Made by a program: the position numbers and the translations under genes. The notes beneath the pieces are model-generated. The model did not search any database, was not told the DNA's origin, and was given only the letters and a program-made list of their open reading frames with translations. A stretch of 64,000 bases of DNA from positions 4,760,183-4,824,182 of the forward strand of contig JAMWFC010000117.1 of the NCBI GenBank assembly GCA_027475525.1, in the 5' to 3' direction. This document shows positions 45,060-56,531 of this stretch, piece by piece. Source of the stretch: Macrolepiota albuminosa (lineage: Eukaryota > Basidiomycota > Agaricomycetes > Agaricales > Agaricaceae). Position 1 is the first letter of the stretch. Each line of letters begins with the position of its first letter.

Positions 45060-46200
45060 GATTTCTGTTGACAAAGCATTAAACAAAGTAATTAGACATG
45101 TGCCAGATTTCAATTATGTAATTACAATGGTGGTGACATCAATGAGTGCCCTTGAGTAAGTAGTAAGTAATCTTCTCTTGTCTGCCTGCTGTCTCTCTTT
45201 CTGTAGTATACTTGGTTCCTTCAGGTATCACCCCTGGGACCAAGGAAACAAGCGTAATGCAGAGTTAGAGACAGCAACAGTCTTTGGGCCCATGTACTGA
45301 TAACTTTTGCAGGTGCCACTTGCACTCATTTTTTACATGTGTTCAGTCTGGTCTTTCATTTTCTCCTATGCATACAAACTCACAGACATTTTCTAGATGT
45401 GTTCAGGCACCGTTTTCTCCCTCTACAACTTCATCCCCATCTACTGTTCTAACCGAACAGAGGATGAGTATAAGAGAGTGGACCTCACAGGCTATGAAAG
45501 AGTGCGCTTGGCCAAGTCTTCACATTGGGAGATAGGCTTGAATTTGTTCAGTAAGATTGAGGATTTCAACAGACCTTATGTGTAGTGTAGAATTGTCAAT
45601 GATTTGTCTGGTTGAATTTGCAAACTTGAGAAGAATCAAAGTTAAATGACTTAAAGCCCATGGATGATCAACTAAACAGCAACACATACATGATCCTTAT
45701 CCATATTTTGACATTTTCATGTCTCAATCTTGTTCAACTTTGATCTACTCAAAAAAAATTACACAGTTCAAATGCTATACCTTTCTGCTGCTTGATGATA
45801 CCATTTGATGGACAATGTGGTTTTATGTTTGTGCTGTATATTCTCTGGTGTAATTGCACTCATTTCTTAACTACTTTTCAATTTTCTTCTAGAATCTAGT
45901 AGTGGCAGATCTCTACTTTCCTGCAATATATTTCTCAAGCAAATTGTTATCCAATCTCACAGAAATGCATTATCTGAATATCAAGGATCCTGTAATTACC
46001 ACTTCTCAGATGGAGACTCAAGGTTACACTTTCTTGCATCAGTTTCTCAATACTAAATTGTTGATTCAAACAGCTATATTGTCGGTCACTTTCTTAATGT
46101 TAGCGTTATCTAAATTCTATGTAATCAGCAACTAAAAACCCTGCCTGCCATGTAACTGTGTACAAATATCATTGCCGCAGTGGCTAAGCCAGTTGTCCAA
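45060..46200. other. Region without supported genes
   Basis: Plus-strand frames at 45284-45585 and 45902-46135 are short and show no domain. Moderately AT-rich. Confidence 0.35.
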
Positions 46201-46204
46201 AAGA

Positions 46205-47128
46205 TCAAGGGGTTTGGGTGGTCACTGATAGCAGATTCTGCAGTTGCTCTAACAAGTCATGTAGTGGTGTAAGTAGACAGGTGACAAAAGTTTGCAGGAC
46301 GTACCATCTCTCATAGACACCAGGCTTTGCACCTTGCTCAACTACCCAATAGCACTCTTTATCCGTCATCTCCATCTGACTGGAGAGCATTGTCAATGAG
46401 TGTTCCTTCCTGGAGCTTAGAGATGGCTGCGCTGAAGATGTGATCTTGGATAATGGGGTCCAGCTAGGAGAGGGTTGGAATGCCAACTCGTGGAGGGCAG
46501 GGTGCTTGGATGATACAGATACACTGGGCAAAGATATAGGCAGCTCATCAGACAAGTACATGTCTTCATCATCTGAGATGGGTGTGGGTGGTTGGTGCTT
46601 GATAGATCAAGGGCCGTGACTGCATTTGGGAGGGGAGGGAGGGGGTCTACTAGGCATGACATCCTCAACTATACTCACAAGATTGTTGGCAAGAGCATGT
46701 TCCCATGCCTTGACAGTGGCATCATGGCTGTAGTAGCCTTGTAACCACCCTGTCTTGCCACCAGGAAGATTTTCTGTCTGCATTGCAGCAGCAGGCCTGC
46801 ACATAAAGATAACTTGAGGAGAAAACAAGATAAATAGATGAAATGCATACCATGTTTTAAATATGCCCATCTTCCACCCACGGAACACCATATATGCCAC
46901 TTTCTTCCGTAAAGATGGATCATCTGGTTCAAAAATATCTGGTTGGCCATGTAGATGCTCCTCTTTGGCATGCTCAAACACATCACTGAGATCCAATTTA
47001 CTAATGTTGGGAAGTTCATTGTGCTGAGAAGCCGTGGAAGCTGTACTTGATAAGTTGAATAGAGCAATGGCAGAAATGCCTACATATCCAGCATTGCTTG
47101 GCCCTTGCCATTGTGGGGAGTAGACCAC
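46205..47128 (-). pseudogene. Gene remnant with two viroplasmin/RNase H1-N-like domains
   Basis: Domain 1 reads KVAYMVFRGWKMGIFKTW, then, across a 54-nt GT-AG intron (46799-46852), PAAAMQTENLPGG and TGWLQGYYSHDATVKAWEHA. This is the pattern of the small domain found at the N-terminus of eukaryotic RNase H1 and in caulimovirus viroplasmin (YxVxxGxxxGIYxxW, then GYxxAxFKxFxxxxEA), which binds RNA/DNA hybrids. Domain 2 reads ECYWVVEQGAKPGVYERW, followed by a similar GT donor at the same codon position; the acceptor is unclear and joining there gives a stop. The two are separated by a Ser/Pro-rich linker. Whether the gene belongs to a transposon or to the host is not clear. Confidence 0.55.
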
Positions 47129-47397
47129 ATTGACCCTACAGAAGAAATGATTTAGCTAAGTAAATGGTATGTGTGAGTAAAGCATACCACAACCTGCTTT
47201 ACAGGGAGTAGATTGAGTTGACTCTAGCAGGTTAAAATGACTGAGTTAAGTAAACGGTACATGTAAATAGATCATATCTTGACCTGCTGGAAAATGCATT
47301 CCAACACAGTGCAATAGCAAGGGCTGCAAGAGAAGGAGAGGGACAGAGGAAGGGGGGATGAGGAAGAAATGGAAATCACAAAATTCAACATATATGT

Positions 47398-48500
47398 ATG
47401 TCTGGCATCGAAAGTCATCATGTGATCATTTCCCATGGCCATAAATCAACAATCAACATGGACAACATCAAAGAAGCTGTAAGTACTTCCTATTCAGCAA
47501 TGTCTGATGCAATGAGCCACAATGTACTCAGTACACCAATTGGGCCGCATGTAATCCAGATTGACCCATTCAACCACCACGCATCCGTTTGTCAAAGCTG
47601 AACACACGATCTGACACGTCCATGGGCACATGCAACCTCCTCAAGAAGAATACCAAGGCCAGCCTTAACTTGGTCCAAGACGCTGTTTCTGCATATTTGG
47701 AGAACAAGATAAGTTTATCAAAGATCTGGCACAGCAATATCTTGTGGACAAGGAATGTGTCAAGAAGATGATAACTCACAGGTCTACCTATGCTTTGACA
47801 TGTTGTCCATCACTTGCCAATGCAATTGTTCATTCCAAGTCCATGGAAGTCAATGAGAGTAAGCTTTTTTTGCATTGTCTTACTGTACAATCTGATTATT
47901 TCATGTTTTCAGGTCATTCTCCTGGTCATTGATTGCAGTTAAAGGACATTCAAAATGAGATCAACAATGACCCAGAGCTGGACCCACTATATATGAGCAA
48001 GCAGTGCAAGCAGGAGCTCATTGACAAACTTGCTCAACACCGTATACTCAAATCACAAGGGTCATGCAGTAGTAACCAAGCATCTGCCCTCAATGCCCAT
48101 CAAAACATTAAGGCCATCATGATGGAAGTAGGCCTACATGTCATGCACACAAATTACCTGCCAACTGACATGTGGTGTAGATGAAAAACCTGTTTCTTCA
48201 TACAGGTGTGCGTTTTTTTGCATTTTTCTCTCGCAGCCATGCCGAAGATACCGCCATGACATTTACTGCAACTTCTGACAACACCGTCATGAAATTCTTC
48301 CCTGAGGTCCTCAAGCTGGATTATACAGAGGTGCTGGCCAAGTTCGAGTTGTATGCTTGCCTTGAAAATCAGAGTAAGTCCCATCATATCTGTTAATGAA
48401 GATCCTCTAATGACATTGGCAGGTGTGACCATGCCTGATACGCTGCCCTTGATGCATGTGGATTGTACAGGCCTCATTCTGGATGGATTGCATGAGTTTA
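47398..48500 (+). other. Short plus-strand frames upstream of gag F
   Basis: Frames at 47398-47601, 47589-47771, 47933-48184 and 48181-48396 could be decayed exons. Pieces include LKDIQNEINNDPELDPLY and KFFPEVLKLDYTEVLAKFEL. No family recognised; probably the 5' part of element F or an older relic. 47130-47397 holds two imperfect copies of a ~50-bp unit containing AAGTAAA(C/T)GGTA. Confidence 0.35.
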
Positions 48501-48526
48501 AGTAGCATCTTATTTACTATTCAAAA

Positions 48527-49531
48527 GTGACGGCTTTCAGGTTCAATTCTGGGCCACAAGTCTGTAAAAATGAACTACATGAATTACAATACCGCCATCA
48601 TCAAGAAATACCATTGTATAATCGATTTGTCAATGCTGCAATGATGCAGGAAGCTTGGGATGCCTTTAGAAAGGCAGTGTATGATGCTAAGACTGGCATC
48701 CATACATTTTATAATGACCTGGTGGGTCATGCACAGAATATGGCCATCTATCCAGACAAATACACAATTTGCAAGACATTCCTGGATGGAATACTGGCAG
48801 ATATGAGGAGGGCATTGATACATGACAATAATTTGTCTCCGGAGGTCAATAAGGTGACCAAGTTCTTGGCATATGCCATTTGCTATGAGCAGTCGATACG
48901 TACTGCAAATCATTATGAACAGTGTAGTTCATGCCAAGGACCTATGAACCATCAGGCAGTGAAGGTGGGAACCTTCCTGGCTAAATGGTTGGAGATGGAG
49001 AACAATCGCAATCTGCGATTCATCGTGCACAGGACAATTCCTGGAGGCCAACGGCCTCGATCGAAGCCTGTTGAGTATTTGCCAGCAAAAGATAGTCAAC
49101 CCAGTTTGGGTCAAAACCAAGTGGCAACAAGAGGGGGTGTAGCGCCTGTAACACACATGGTGAGCAAACCCACTGGGGTGGCTGGAGCGGCCCAGAGAAG
49201 GCCTGCCAGAGACTTCTCTGCATGCTACAACTGTGGTCAGGTCAGGCATTTTGCTAAGGAATGTCCTGCCCTGTCCAAGGCACACATTTGGGTGGCTCAT
49301 ACAGCTGCGGCTCCTAGTAAGGTTTTCAGTGATGACAAGGACAACGAGGTCATCGAGGAGGTGGACAAGGAGCTGCAAGTAGAGGCTGAAGGCTCGGAAG
49401 TGGATGACGCTGAGAGCGTCCAGATAGATGGCAACGAATATGTCACAGTGGACATGTACAACAGTGACTACTATACTCACAATGACAAGGAAGAACACTT
49501 GGTTGCACTGACTGAGTGCCGTGGAGATTAA
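48527..49531 (+). pseudogene. Gypsy F Gag with CCHC zinc knuckle
   Basis: 334 codons without a stop. It contains a capsid-like helical region (EAWDAFRKAVYDAKTGIHTF, CKTFLDGILADMRRALI) followed by a zinc knuckle CYNCGQVRHFAKEC and an acidic tail. Gag forms the particle and packages element RNA. The frame is intact, but the protease that follows is frameshifted and cut by another repeat, so the element is dead; whether the first codon is the true start is unknown. Confidence 0.75.
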
Positions 49532-49589
49532 CACATCTGAATGAGACGTGTCACACTGCAGAAAGCAACCAATAAGTTGCAGAGGCCAT

Positions 49590-49853
49590 GATATACTCCC
49601 AAAGAGAAGGAGTGTTTGGTAACTTACGTGGATGTCAATAGACATCCTGCCTGGACGTTGTGGGACTCAGGGAGTACCTATGGGCATTACACTCCAGTTT
49701 GCTCATGCTAATGCAATTCGCATTCATGAGCTGGAGGAGCCGTTGATGCTCCAGTTGGGGACCGTAGAGGGTCGTGCCATGGTACAGTTTGGTGCTGAAG
49801 TGAAGATAAAGATGTCAGGGACGTCGACCAAGGAGTATGTGGACATAGCAAAT
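49590..49853 (+). pseudogene. Gypsy F retropepsin, truncated
   Basis: The active-site box WTLWDSGST lies at about 49651-49677 in one frame, followed in another by ITLQFAHANAIRIHELEEP and LQLGTVEGRAMVQFGAEVK. This is the start of a Ty3 retropepsin with one frameshift. It ends at YVDIAN, where the repeat beginning TCAGGGTAGGGC is inserted. Confidence 0.75.
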
Positions 49854-50122
49854 TCAGGGTAGGGCATCACAACGGTACGTGTCATACGTTGTACGGGAGC
49901 CCGCTTTGTGCCGTACCATACGTGTCCAGNNNNNNNNNNNNNNNNNNNNNNNNNNNNNNNNNNNNNNNNNNNNNNNNNNNNNNNNNNNNNNNNNNNNNNN
50001 NNNNNNNNNNNNNNNNNNNNNNNNNNNNNAACAAGTGCGGCAAGGTTTCCGGAGCCAGTGCCGAGCCTGCCGTTGATGCGCCTAACCTGTATAGGGTCCT
50101 ATCAACACGTACCGTTGTGATG
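49854..50122. repeat. Inverted-repeat-bounded element across the assembly gap
   Basis: Starts TCAGGGTAGGGCATCACAAC. Its CATCACAACGGTACGTG (49865-49881) is an exact 17-nt reverse complement of 50106-50122. The left side also matches the repeat at 63659-64000. Internal inverted pieces (ACGTGTCATACG, CCATACGTGTCC) are visible. It may be an LTR or a TIR element; the gap hides the middle. Confidence 0.55.
49930..50029. other. Assembly gap (100 N)
   Basis: Exactly 100 N, the usual placeholder for a gap of unknown size. The sequences on either side need not be adjacent in the genome. Confidence 0.98.
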
Positions 50123-50555
50123 TCTCTATGTGACTGAAGTGGTTGCTCTTGGCAGACCTAGTCACCGAGGACGTTCGTGCCACTACGCTTGAGCACGTTA
50201 TTATTCCGTTCACACCTCTAGCTCCTTGCTTTGGTGCTGGAGTGCCACCTGCCCCCATCTATGCATCTCCTCCACCAGGCTTCTCCACTTTTCCCCCCGG
50301 GACTGCCTCCTCTGCTTTGTCACCTATCTTACCACCTGCACCACCTCCTTCACCCATGCTACCTCACTGCAGGCAGCACCCTAGGCGCTCCAGTGGACAT
50401 GTCAGAGGTCCTCACCATAGGGCCTAATGTAGCCAACTTGTTGATTAGCTGTTTGTTCCAGAGTTTTGAATACCATGCTTATTTATGTTCAGCAATTCTT
50501 TCCATGAGTGAAGTGTAAGGCACTAAGGTCTAGCATCCTACCACATCGTATCCTG
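50123..50555. other. Pro-rich stretch and spacer before gypsy E
   Basis: The frame 50143-50427 is rich in Pro, Ala and Ser (PPAPPPSPMLPH). It is CpG-bearing but has no domain. It could be coding remnant of an element or low-complexity sequence. From 50430 to 50555 nothing is seen. Confidence 0.3.
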
Positions 50556-51700
50556 TTACTGATTGTCTTCTTCCTCTGGTGCTACTTCGTCATCATCCAC
50601 TAATTTGGTTTCCTTCAGCTCTCGAAGTTTAGCCATGTTAATGTCCAGCGCCGACAACGGTAAGGAAATGTGTTCACGTGCTAAGTAAGGAATGAGTTGA
50701 AACGCCGCTACCGGTTGATGCAAAACTGAGCCGTCCAATTCACAAAGCACATAGGCTCCTCCCCTGTTATGGGAAACTATGATGAGTGGTCCGAGGTACC
50801 GTGGTTGCATCTTTTTGTTGTGTGTTACCTCGATTTTTGAGTTCCTCATAAGGACCAGCGCTCCTGTTGTGAAGTTGTAGTCCCTTATAGTGGCGCTATG
50901 CTCACTTTCAAATCGTAGCGCTGCTTGTTGACATGCCTGGAATACAGTCTCGTGTAAGCATTCTAGGTCCTCCATACGGCGCTGTAAATCTATTGCTTGT
51001 CTAGCAATCATATTCGTAGAAGCCAATAGTGAGTTAGGTGGGGGTTGCAAATAAGTCGCTTCCACTATGTCGGCCAGTAGCAGTGGATGGGTACCCATTG
51101 CAGCGTAGTAAGGGGAGCAGCCCATCCTTTTTTGTACAGTTACCCATTCCAACCAAAAGACAGAGTAAGTCGCTTCGCTCCAGTGACTCTCTTCGCCATC
51201 GACCACCTTAAATAATGCCTGTCAAACATTGAAATGTGGCCTCTCTACAATACTATTGGCTCGTTTGTTGTACCCCAAGACTCTTATATGTTGTATATTA
51301 TACTTTTTTGCCAAATAAGCAAGCGCCTTAACTATAGGCGCCCCATTGTCTGTAACAATCTCGTGTAGGGCCCCCCATCGGCAGATAACATCTTCAAACA
51401 GCCATTTAGCTATGGTGTCCGTGTTTTCTCATTGTAACATGCAAAATTCCAGCCAGTGTACCAGGGAACACCTGCCTTGGATAATATACCTGTAGTGCCC
51501 GGACTTGGGCATATGCATAGTGTCAACATATATTTTTCCAAACAGGGTGCTGGAGTCGCTACCGTAGGCGGAATAAGAACTTGATGAGTCTGTTGGACCT
51601 GGCAAAGATGACAAGTGTGTATATACCATGCAATGTTGGCGCTAACTTGAGGCCACCAGAAGCGCTCTAGTAGGTTTGACCGTGTCGCGTAGAGTCCTCA
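50556..51700 (-). pseudogene. Gypsy E integrase
   Basis: The DDE core keeps its acidic residues: Asp in KIYVDTMHMP (~51530), Asp in VTDNGAPI (~51345) and Glu in SIVERPHF (~51245). The C-terminal part (51206-50556) runs to a stop and includes RMGCSPYYAAMGTHPLL and GALVLMRNSKIE. Stops lie near 51430 and 51220, so at least two breaks are present. It has no chromodomain, unlike A and C. Confidence 0.8.
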
Positions 51701-52123
51701 GTGTCCCAAATCATCGTGCATTGCTCGGAGAATTCAGATACGGCTATCCTGCTTGATTACTAACTTGTGCGCGCCTTCTCTATTTCGCCGCCAGAGTTGG
51801 TCCTCGGTTAAGAAAAGGGTCGTTGCATATCGAATAAATGTGATGTATTCTGCATCAGTAAGGTTTTGAGGTCGTCACAAATCCTTTAGCCATTTCCTAA
51901 CTTGGTCCAATTGCTGATTTTCTGCCTTTGCTTTAGCACTTCATAGTACCGCCAAATATGGTAGCTTTTGGCTGTCTTCCCACAAGGGTCTGAGTTCCTT
52001 GACTATCTTTAGATCATTAGATGGCTTAGCGATGTTATAGATACTGTTCATGTAAAAAGTTGATGGTGCCTCATATGGGTTAGGTTGATATGGCACCAAA
52101 GAGTGTAACCAGGTGAAGACTGG

Positions 52124-52525
52124 TTAATCTTCGCAAAGCAAGAGTATAGGTAGCTGAATGATATGTATAAACCCGTGTAGTTGATTGATCCAGTCATCAA
52201 ATGCTTCATTGTTGCTTTTGTCTAGTGCCTTATCTTCTGGCTGTCGTGGGTGTCGAGATAAACCGTCCGGCCCGTGGAACATGCTTTTCATATGAACTAA
52301 CTCAAAGTGGAACATTAATATTGCCACAACCCAGCAGTTCATGCTAGCCAAGGGTTGGATATTTGGATTCTGCAACATTCCTTTAATGTAACGAGCATCG
52401 ACCTCAACAATCAGATTCCAGACCTCTATAAGGTACATGCGTAGCGCTTGAAATGCCCAAAACAAGCCATATAATTCTAGCTTGGGTTGGCTGTAGCGTG
52501 ATTCTCTGTTGTTAAGGGTAATCAA
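52124..52525 (-). pseudogene. Gypsy E RNase H
   Basis: RESRYSQPKLELYGLFWAF, EVDARYIKGMLQNPN and HGPDGLSRHPRQPE are typical of Ty3 RNase H (the last is the G-x-D-x-LSR end). The N-terminal Asp strand lies in another frame, near 52600. Confidence 0.75.
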
Positions 52526-52983
52526 CCCAAAGTGGTTGTAGCGCCTAATCTTGCAGTTTGCGCTGTTGCACTAACACAGGAAAAAGCCAACCGCAATGTA
52601 TGACATGTCAACGGCAAGTATGACAGGATCGGCGGTAGTATAGTCAATGGGCACCAAAGGCTTCGCTTCCTGTAGCGCCTTGACTAAAGCTTTTTGGGCA
52701 TTAATTTGATTGGGTCCAAACTCAAAGGGTACCCCTGAACAGGTTAAGCGATTGAGAGCATGTGCTCAATGCGTGAAATGATGAATGAACATGCAAAGGA
52801 CGCCTACTGTGCCTAGAAACGCGCAAACTTCTGAAAGTTTATGGCAGACTCCCCACTTCTCCAGTAGCGCTAATCAGCTTTCTTCAGGGATCTTGCCATT
52901 GGGCATGCAAACATGACCTAAAATTTTAAATTGCAGCACACAAAGAACCAACTTGTGGCCTGAAAACATCCCGCCACAATATT

Positions 52984-53700
52984 TCATGTACTGTAAAACT
53001 TGGTTGACCAATTGAAAGAATTCCCATAGCGCCATACAAATTTGCCATTTATTAAGCGCCAATCTTTTGGTCCTTTAATGTCTACGTCGTCAATAAAACT
53101 AAGCACGTGGTGAGGTATCTCCGGTTGTAAAATAAATATAATGTCGTCATGGAATATAGGCACCAAATTGGTCGATCCCATGGGGAGCGTTACTAGCCGT
53201 AGCACCCCAAATGGTGTTTGGAATGTTGTTAAGTCTCTGGAGGATGGATAAATTAAGCGCTTGTCGTAGCCCACGTACAAATCCAGGGTAGCGCCACAGA
53301 TGCAGCCTGCAAAAGACTCAGCAATGTGATTAGGGAAAGGTGGTACCCCTGCATGATGAATAGTGACTTTGTTTAATGGCTCTAAACTGTGAACTATATG
53401 CAGCTTCCCATTTTTCTTGAGGACGCAAAACCATTGTGAGCGGTAGGCCAAATTAAAAGGCTCATATATGCCTGCCACTATCTTAGAACGGATAATCTGG
53501 CATACTTTGGCTTCTATTTTGGGTGGGATTGGTCGGTTATGCTCAGTCCACAGCACATGGAGGATAGTCAGTATAACTACAGGCAGGAAGAAGTCAGTCC
53601 TAAGTTTACCGTGCTCTGAGTCTTTCCAAGTGAAGGCTTTGTTTTGTTTCCCTATAATGTTGACTAGTACATCCAATTCCGCTTTTGATAGAAAGGGCAC
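52984..53700 (-). pseudogene. Gypsy E reverse transcriptase
   Basis: Order: NRPIPPKIEAKVCQIIRSKI, WFCVLKKNGKLHIVHSLEPL, ATLDLYVGYDKRLI, TPFGVLRLVTLPMGSTN, and the catalytic box SFIDDVDIKG, which keeps both Asp residues. The frame shifts after it. 53062-52550 carries the thumb and connection in other frames. Confidence 0.82.
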
Positions 53701-54275
53701 TTAGAAATAGTGCTTTTCGTTCTGCTGTAAACCGTCCTGTGGGTGCAAAGGGCAGTGGATTTGGGTCAAGTTCAGGAAGTGTTGCTAAGGGGTCACTGAT
53801 TATCTTTCTTTCGATCTGAAATTCTTCAGGTACGGTACTCGCTACTGGTTTTGTTTTAAGCGGTATGAATTTGTACTTCTTTTTGACCTGAACCTCTTTG
53901 CGCTTAGGAGTATTATTGTTAGCAAACACATTATATGTAGAATTTTGGTTTCTGGTGAAACCAGATATCAAAGGTTCTTTAACGTCAGGAGTAGAAACAA
54001 AATAAGTGTCTGTAGAAAGGTTTTCAGCAATATCTGAAGCTGTGAGGTATAGGTATGATAAAGCTTCGCTGGTAAGCGACGAAGGAGAGTCCAAAATTTT
54101 GGGGGCTAAAGGGGTGATATATGAGTTACTTGCCCAGTTCAATGATTGTAGTCCAAAATAAGTGCTTCATCTCCATGATCCTCATCACTCATCTCCTCAA
54201 TGGCACTGGAAAACACTTGCAGGGGTCGTCACTAATGTAAGGTCATTTTCTTGGTCCAGGTTTTTGAAATTTCCC

Positions 54276-54929
54276 TCATGGAAATGTCAGGACCGTTCTT
54301 CTGACTCCTGAATTAGGGTCACTAATAGTTAGCGTCGTTTCTTCTTCAGATGTCATCTTGACAATTGATCGAGCTAGTACGTCAAAGGGCCTTCCCAATA
54401 GTAAGTTGTATGTGGGCGACCTAAGAATGTGTATTTGTAGGTAAAATGTAAGGTCGCCAATGGCACATGGAACATTTTGGGCCATTCCCAAAGATTGATC
54501 AATAGTGCTGTTAGCGCTTTGCATATTGAGAATAATTGTTGGGTCGTAAATAATGCCAAGTTTGTTAGCAACATCTGCAGCCATAGAAATGATCTGAGAT
54601 CCACTATCAACAATAGACTTGATTTCACTTTTTCCATCCACAGTCAGCATGATCGAATGAATAGCATGAGAGTCCTGAGCTACAGTCAGGATAGCGGGAT
54701 CGTCGCTAGATCCTAGCGACTTAAGATAAGTTTCAACCAGGTCAATGGACGTAGCTTCCTTAGGTGGTACGGCCTCCTCTTTGGTCTCTGGTGCTACAGT
54801 TTCCACGATATATGCGAATCCAGGTAGTGCATCGTCGCATTTGTCCAGCATTGTTACGTTGTTAGCTACATTTTGTTGAGGGGTACCGTGGTACGCATCT
54901 GATTCCAGACATCTGGCACCACACTGCAC
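54276..54929 (-). pseudogene. Gypsy E retropepsin
   Basis: SIVDSGSQIISMAADVANKL is the active-site region (DSG intact), then CAIGDLTFYLQIHI and YNLLLGRPFDVL, the usual retropepsin end. The frame is open, flanked by a Pro/Glu-rich linker from the zinc knuckle. Confidence 0.82.
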
Positions 54930-55559
54930 AATTCTCCTACCGATAGCGTAACCTGACTCTGCATAATGCGATCGAAAACTACCTTCGACTTTTCTAGGTC
55001 GTATATAGGCGCCGTGGGTCGATAGCCACCCATTGGTTTGTCTGGAGCCCCAAAGTTGCGATTAAGGGGTGGGGCGTAGTTGCCCCCAAGGCCAGCATAA
55101 GGGTGTAGTGGTGGTTCCATAATGGCAGGCACCTTGATCGCTTCTGGTACGTCTTCATTAGTGCTAGAGGTCGATGCTTTGTTCGGGGCAGGATCTGCTG
55201 TGGCGTCTGAGGGTCTATAGTCCTTTAAAGGCTGCTTGCCCTTTCTGATCTCTACCCCATTGAAGATCTGATTTTTTAGCGACTTCAATTCCTTTTCTAG
55301 TGTCTTGATTTTTTCTTCATGTGACAACATAGGTTGGTCGCTGACAGCGTTAAGCTGGAGTACCTCATGGATTAGCGCTTGTTGTGGAGTTGTTTCTGCT
55401 TCTGTCGTCACCGCACTGTTTAAGTTACTGGTTGCTAGGTTCCCCAGGTTTCGTCAATGCCACTTGTCAATGCGCCCCTGGAATGTCTTATGCTCGGAGT
55501 AAAGTGGAATGTTAGCGCCCAAAGGTAAGACTAGTTTACCATCCATTCCTCAGCGGGCT

Positions 55560-56531
55560 TTCCCTTGTCACAGATATTGTTCAAGGATAGCGCATCGACC
55601 TCTGGTCATGGTATGTCCTGCCTCACCACAGAAATGGCAGAGTCCCATCTGTACGTTATTCCTAGGCGCCAAGAGACTAGTCAAAATCAAAGTTTCAAGT
55701 TTATTTATGATGCTAGCAACAGCATTGTTAACAGTGTTTTCCAAATCCTCTTTCTTGACAAACCCATGGGTGGTCATTGACGGCGCTAGGAGCTGGCAAC
55801 TCCAGTTTGGGTGCCATACCTCCATGGTCTGAGCCAGGTCGCTGCAAAGGTATACCTGTGTCTGTGCCCTTTAATACCCACTTTCCTGCCTCAAAGACTT
55901 TTTCTATGTCATATGGTTCCTTGGAGTGATGGTCATGCATAATAATCTCCAAGCGCCGCACAATCTTAGTCCATAGTGAGGTTGGGAACCCCTGTTGGAA
56001 CAAACGGCGCTCCTCGTTCCCATATAACTTTCCATTCTGGACAAGCCATCTTGCTATCCACTGAAAATTGCGATAATAAGTTGATAAGGCGCCAAGCGTA
56101 TAGATTCCTGCCACAAAGGTGTCTTGTACTAACTTCTGGATTTCCATTACCATATAACGTGTAGCTTCTTTAGTGCCAGGATATAAATGAATAATAGCCT
56201 TTTTCCATTCATTATAGGTGAAAGCCCTTGGCACCATGTCCCTTGTAAGTCCTTGGAACTCCTTTAAACCTGTCCATGATTCAGCCATATCATATGAGAC
56301 ATATCTAGCGGCGTATTCTTTCATCTGTGTATTGTCTGTCATGTGGCAGTCACATAGCAAATACTCTAATTCCTTGAAATACTGCGTTAGTTTGTGAGGT
56401 TTTGTTTCGTCCCACTTTGGCGACGAGAAGTGATTTTGGGGCAGCATGCGCTGGTTATTTGGTTGCTCCATACCGGCAGGTGTGTGCGTCAAAGTAGGAA
56501 GTGTGGTAGTGCTTGTGTCACTTAGTGTCAC
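55560..56531 (-). pseudogene. Gypsy E gag with zinc knuckle
   Basis: 56531-55728 gives a capsid-like protein (KWDETKPHKLTQYFKELEYL, NEWKKAIIHLYPGTKEATRY). The next frame (55825-55568) ends with the knuckle CHFCGEAGHTMTRGRC (CCHC). One frameshift joins the two. 55411-54866 continues with a Pro-rich spacer to the protease. Confidence 0.8.

Larger units (their letters stand above)
50556..56531 (-). mobile_element. Ty3/gypsy element E, degraded but CpG-rich
   Basis: Minus-strand order: gag (56531-55560), protease (54929-54276), RT (53700-52984), RNase H (52525-52124), integrase (51700-50556). It is unlike A, B, C and D in sequence and is rich in GCGC/AGCGCC motifs, so it has lost less CpG than B, C and D. 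Frameshifts between the domains suggest recent inactivation or sequence errors. LTRs could not be recognised. Confidence 0.85.
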
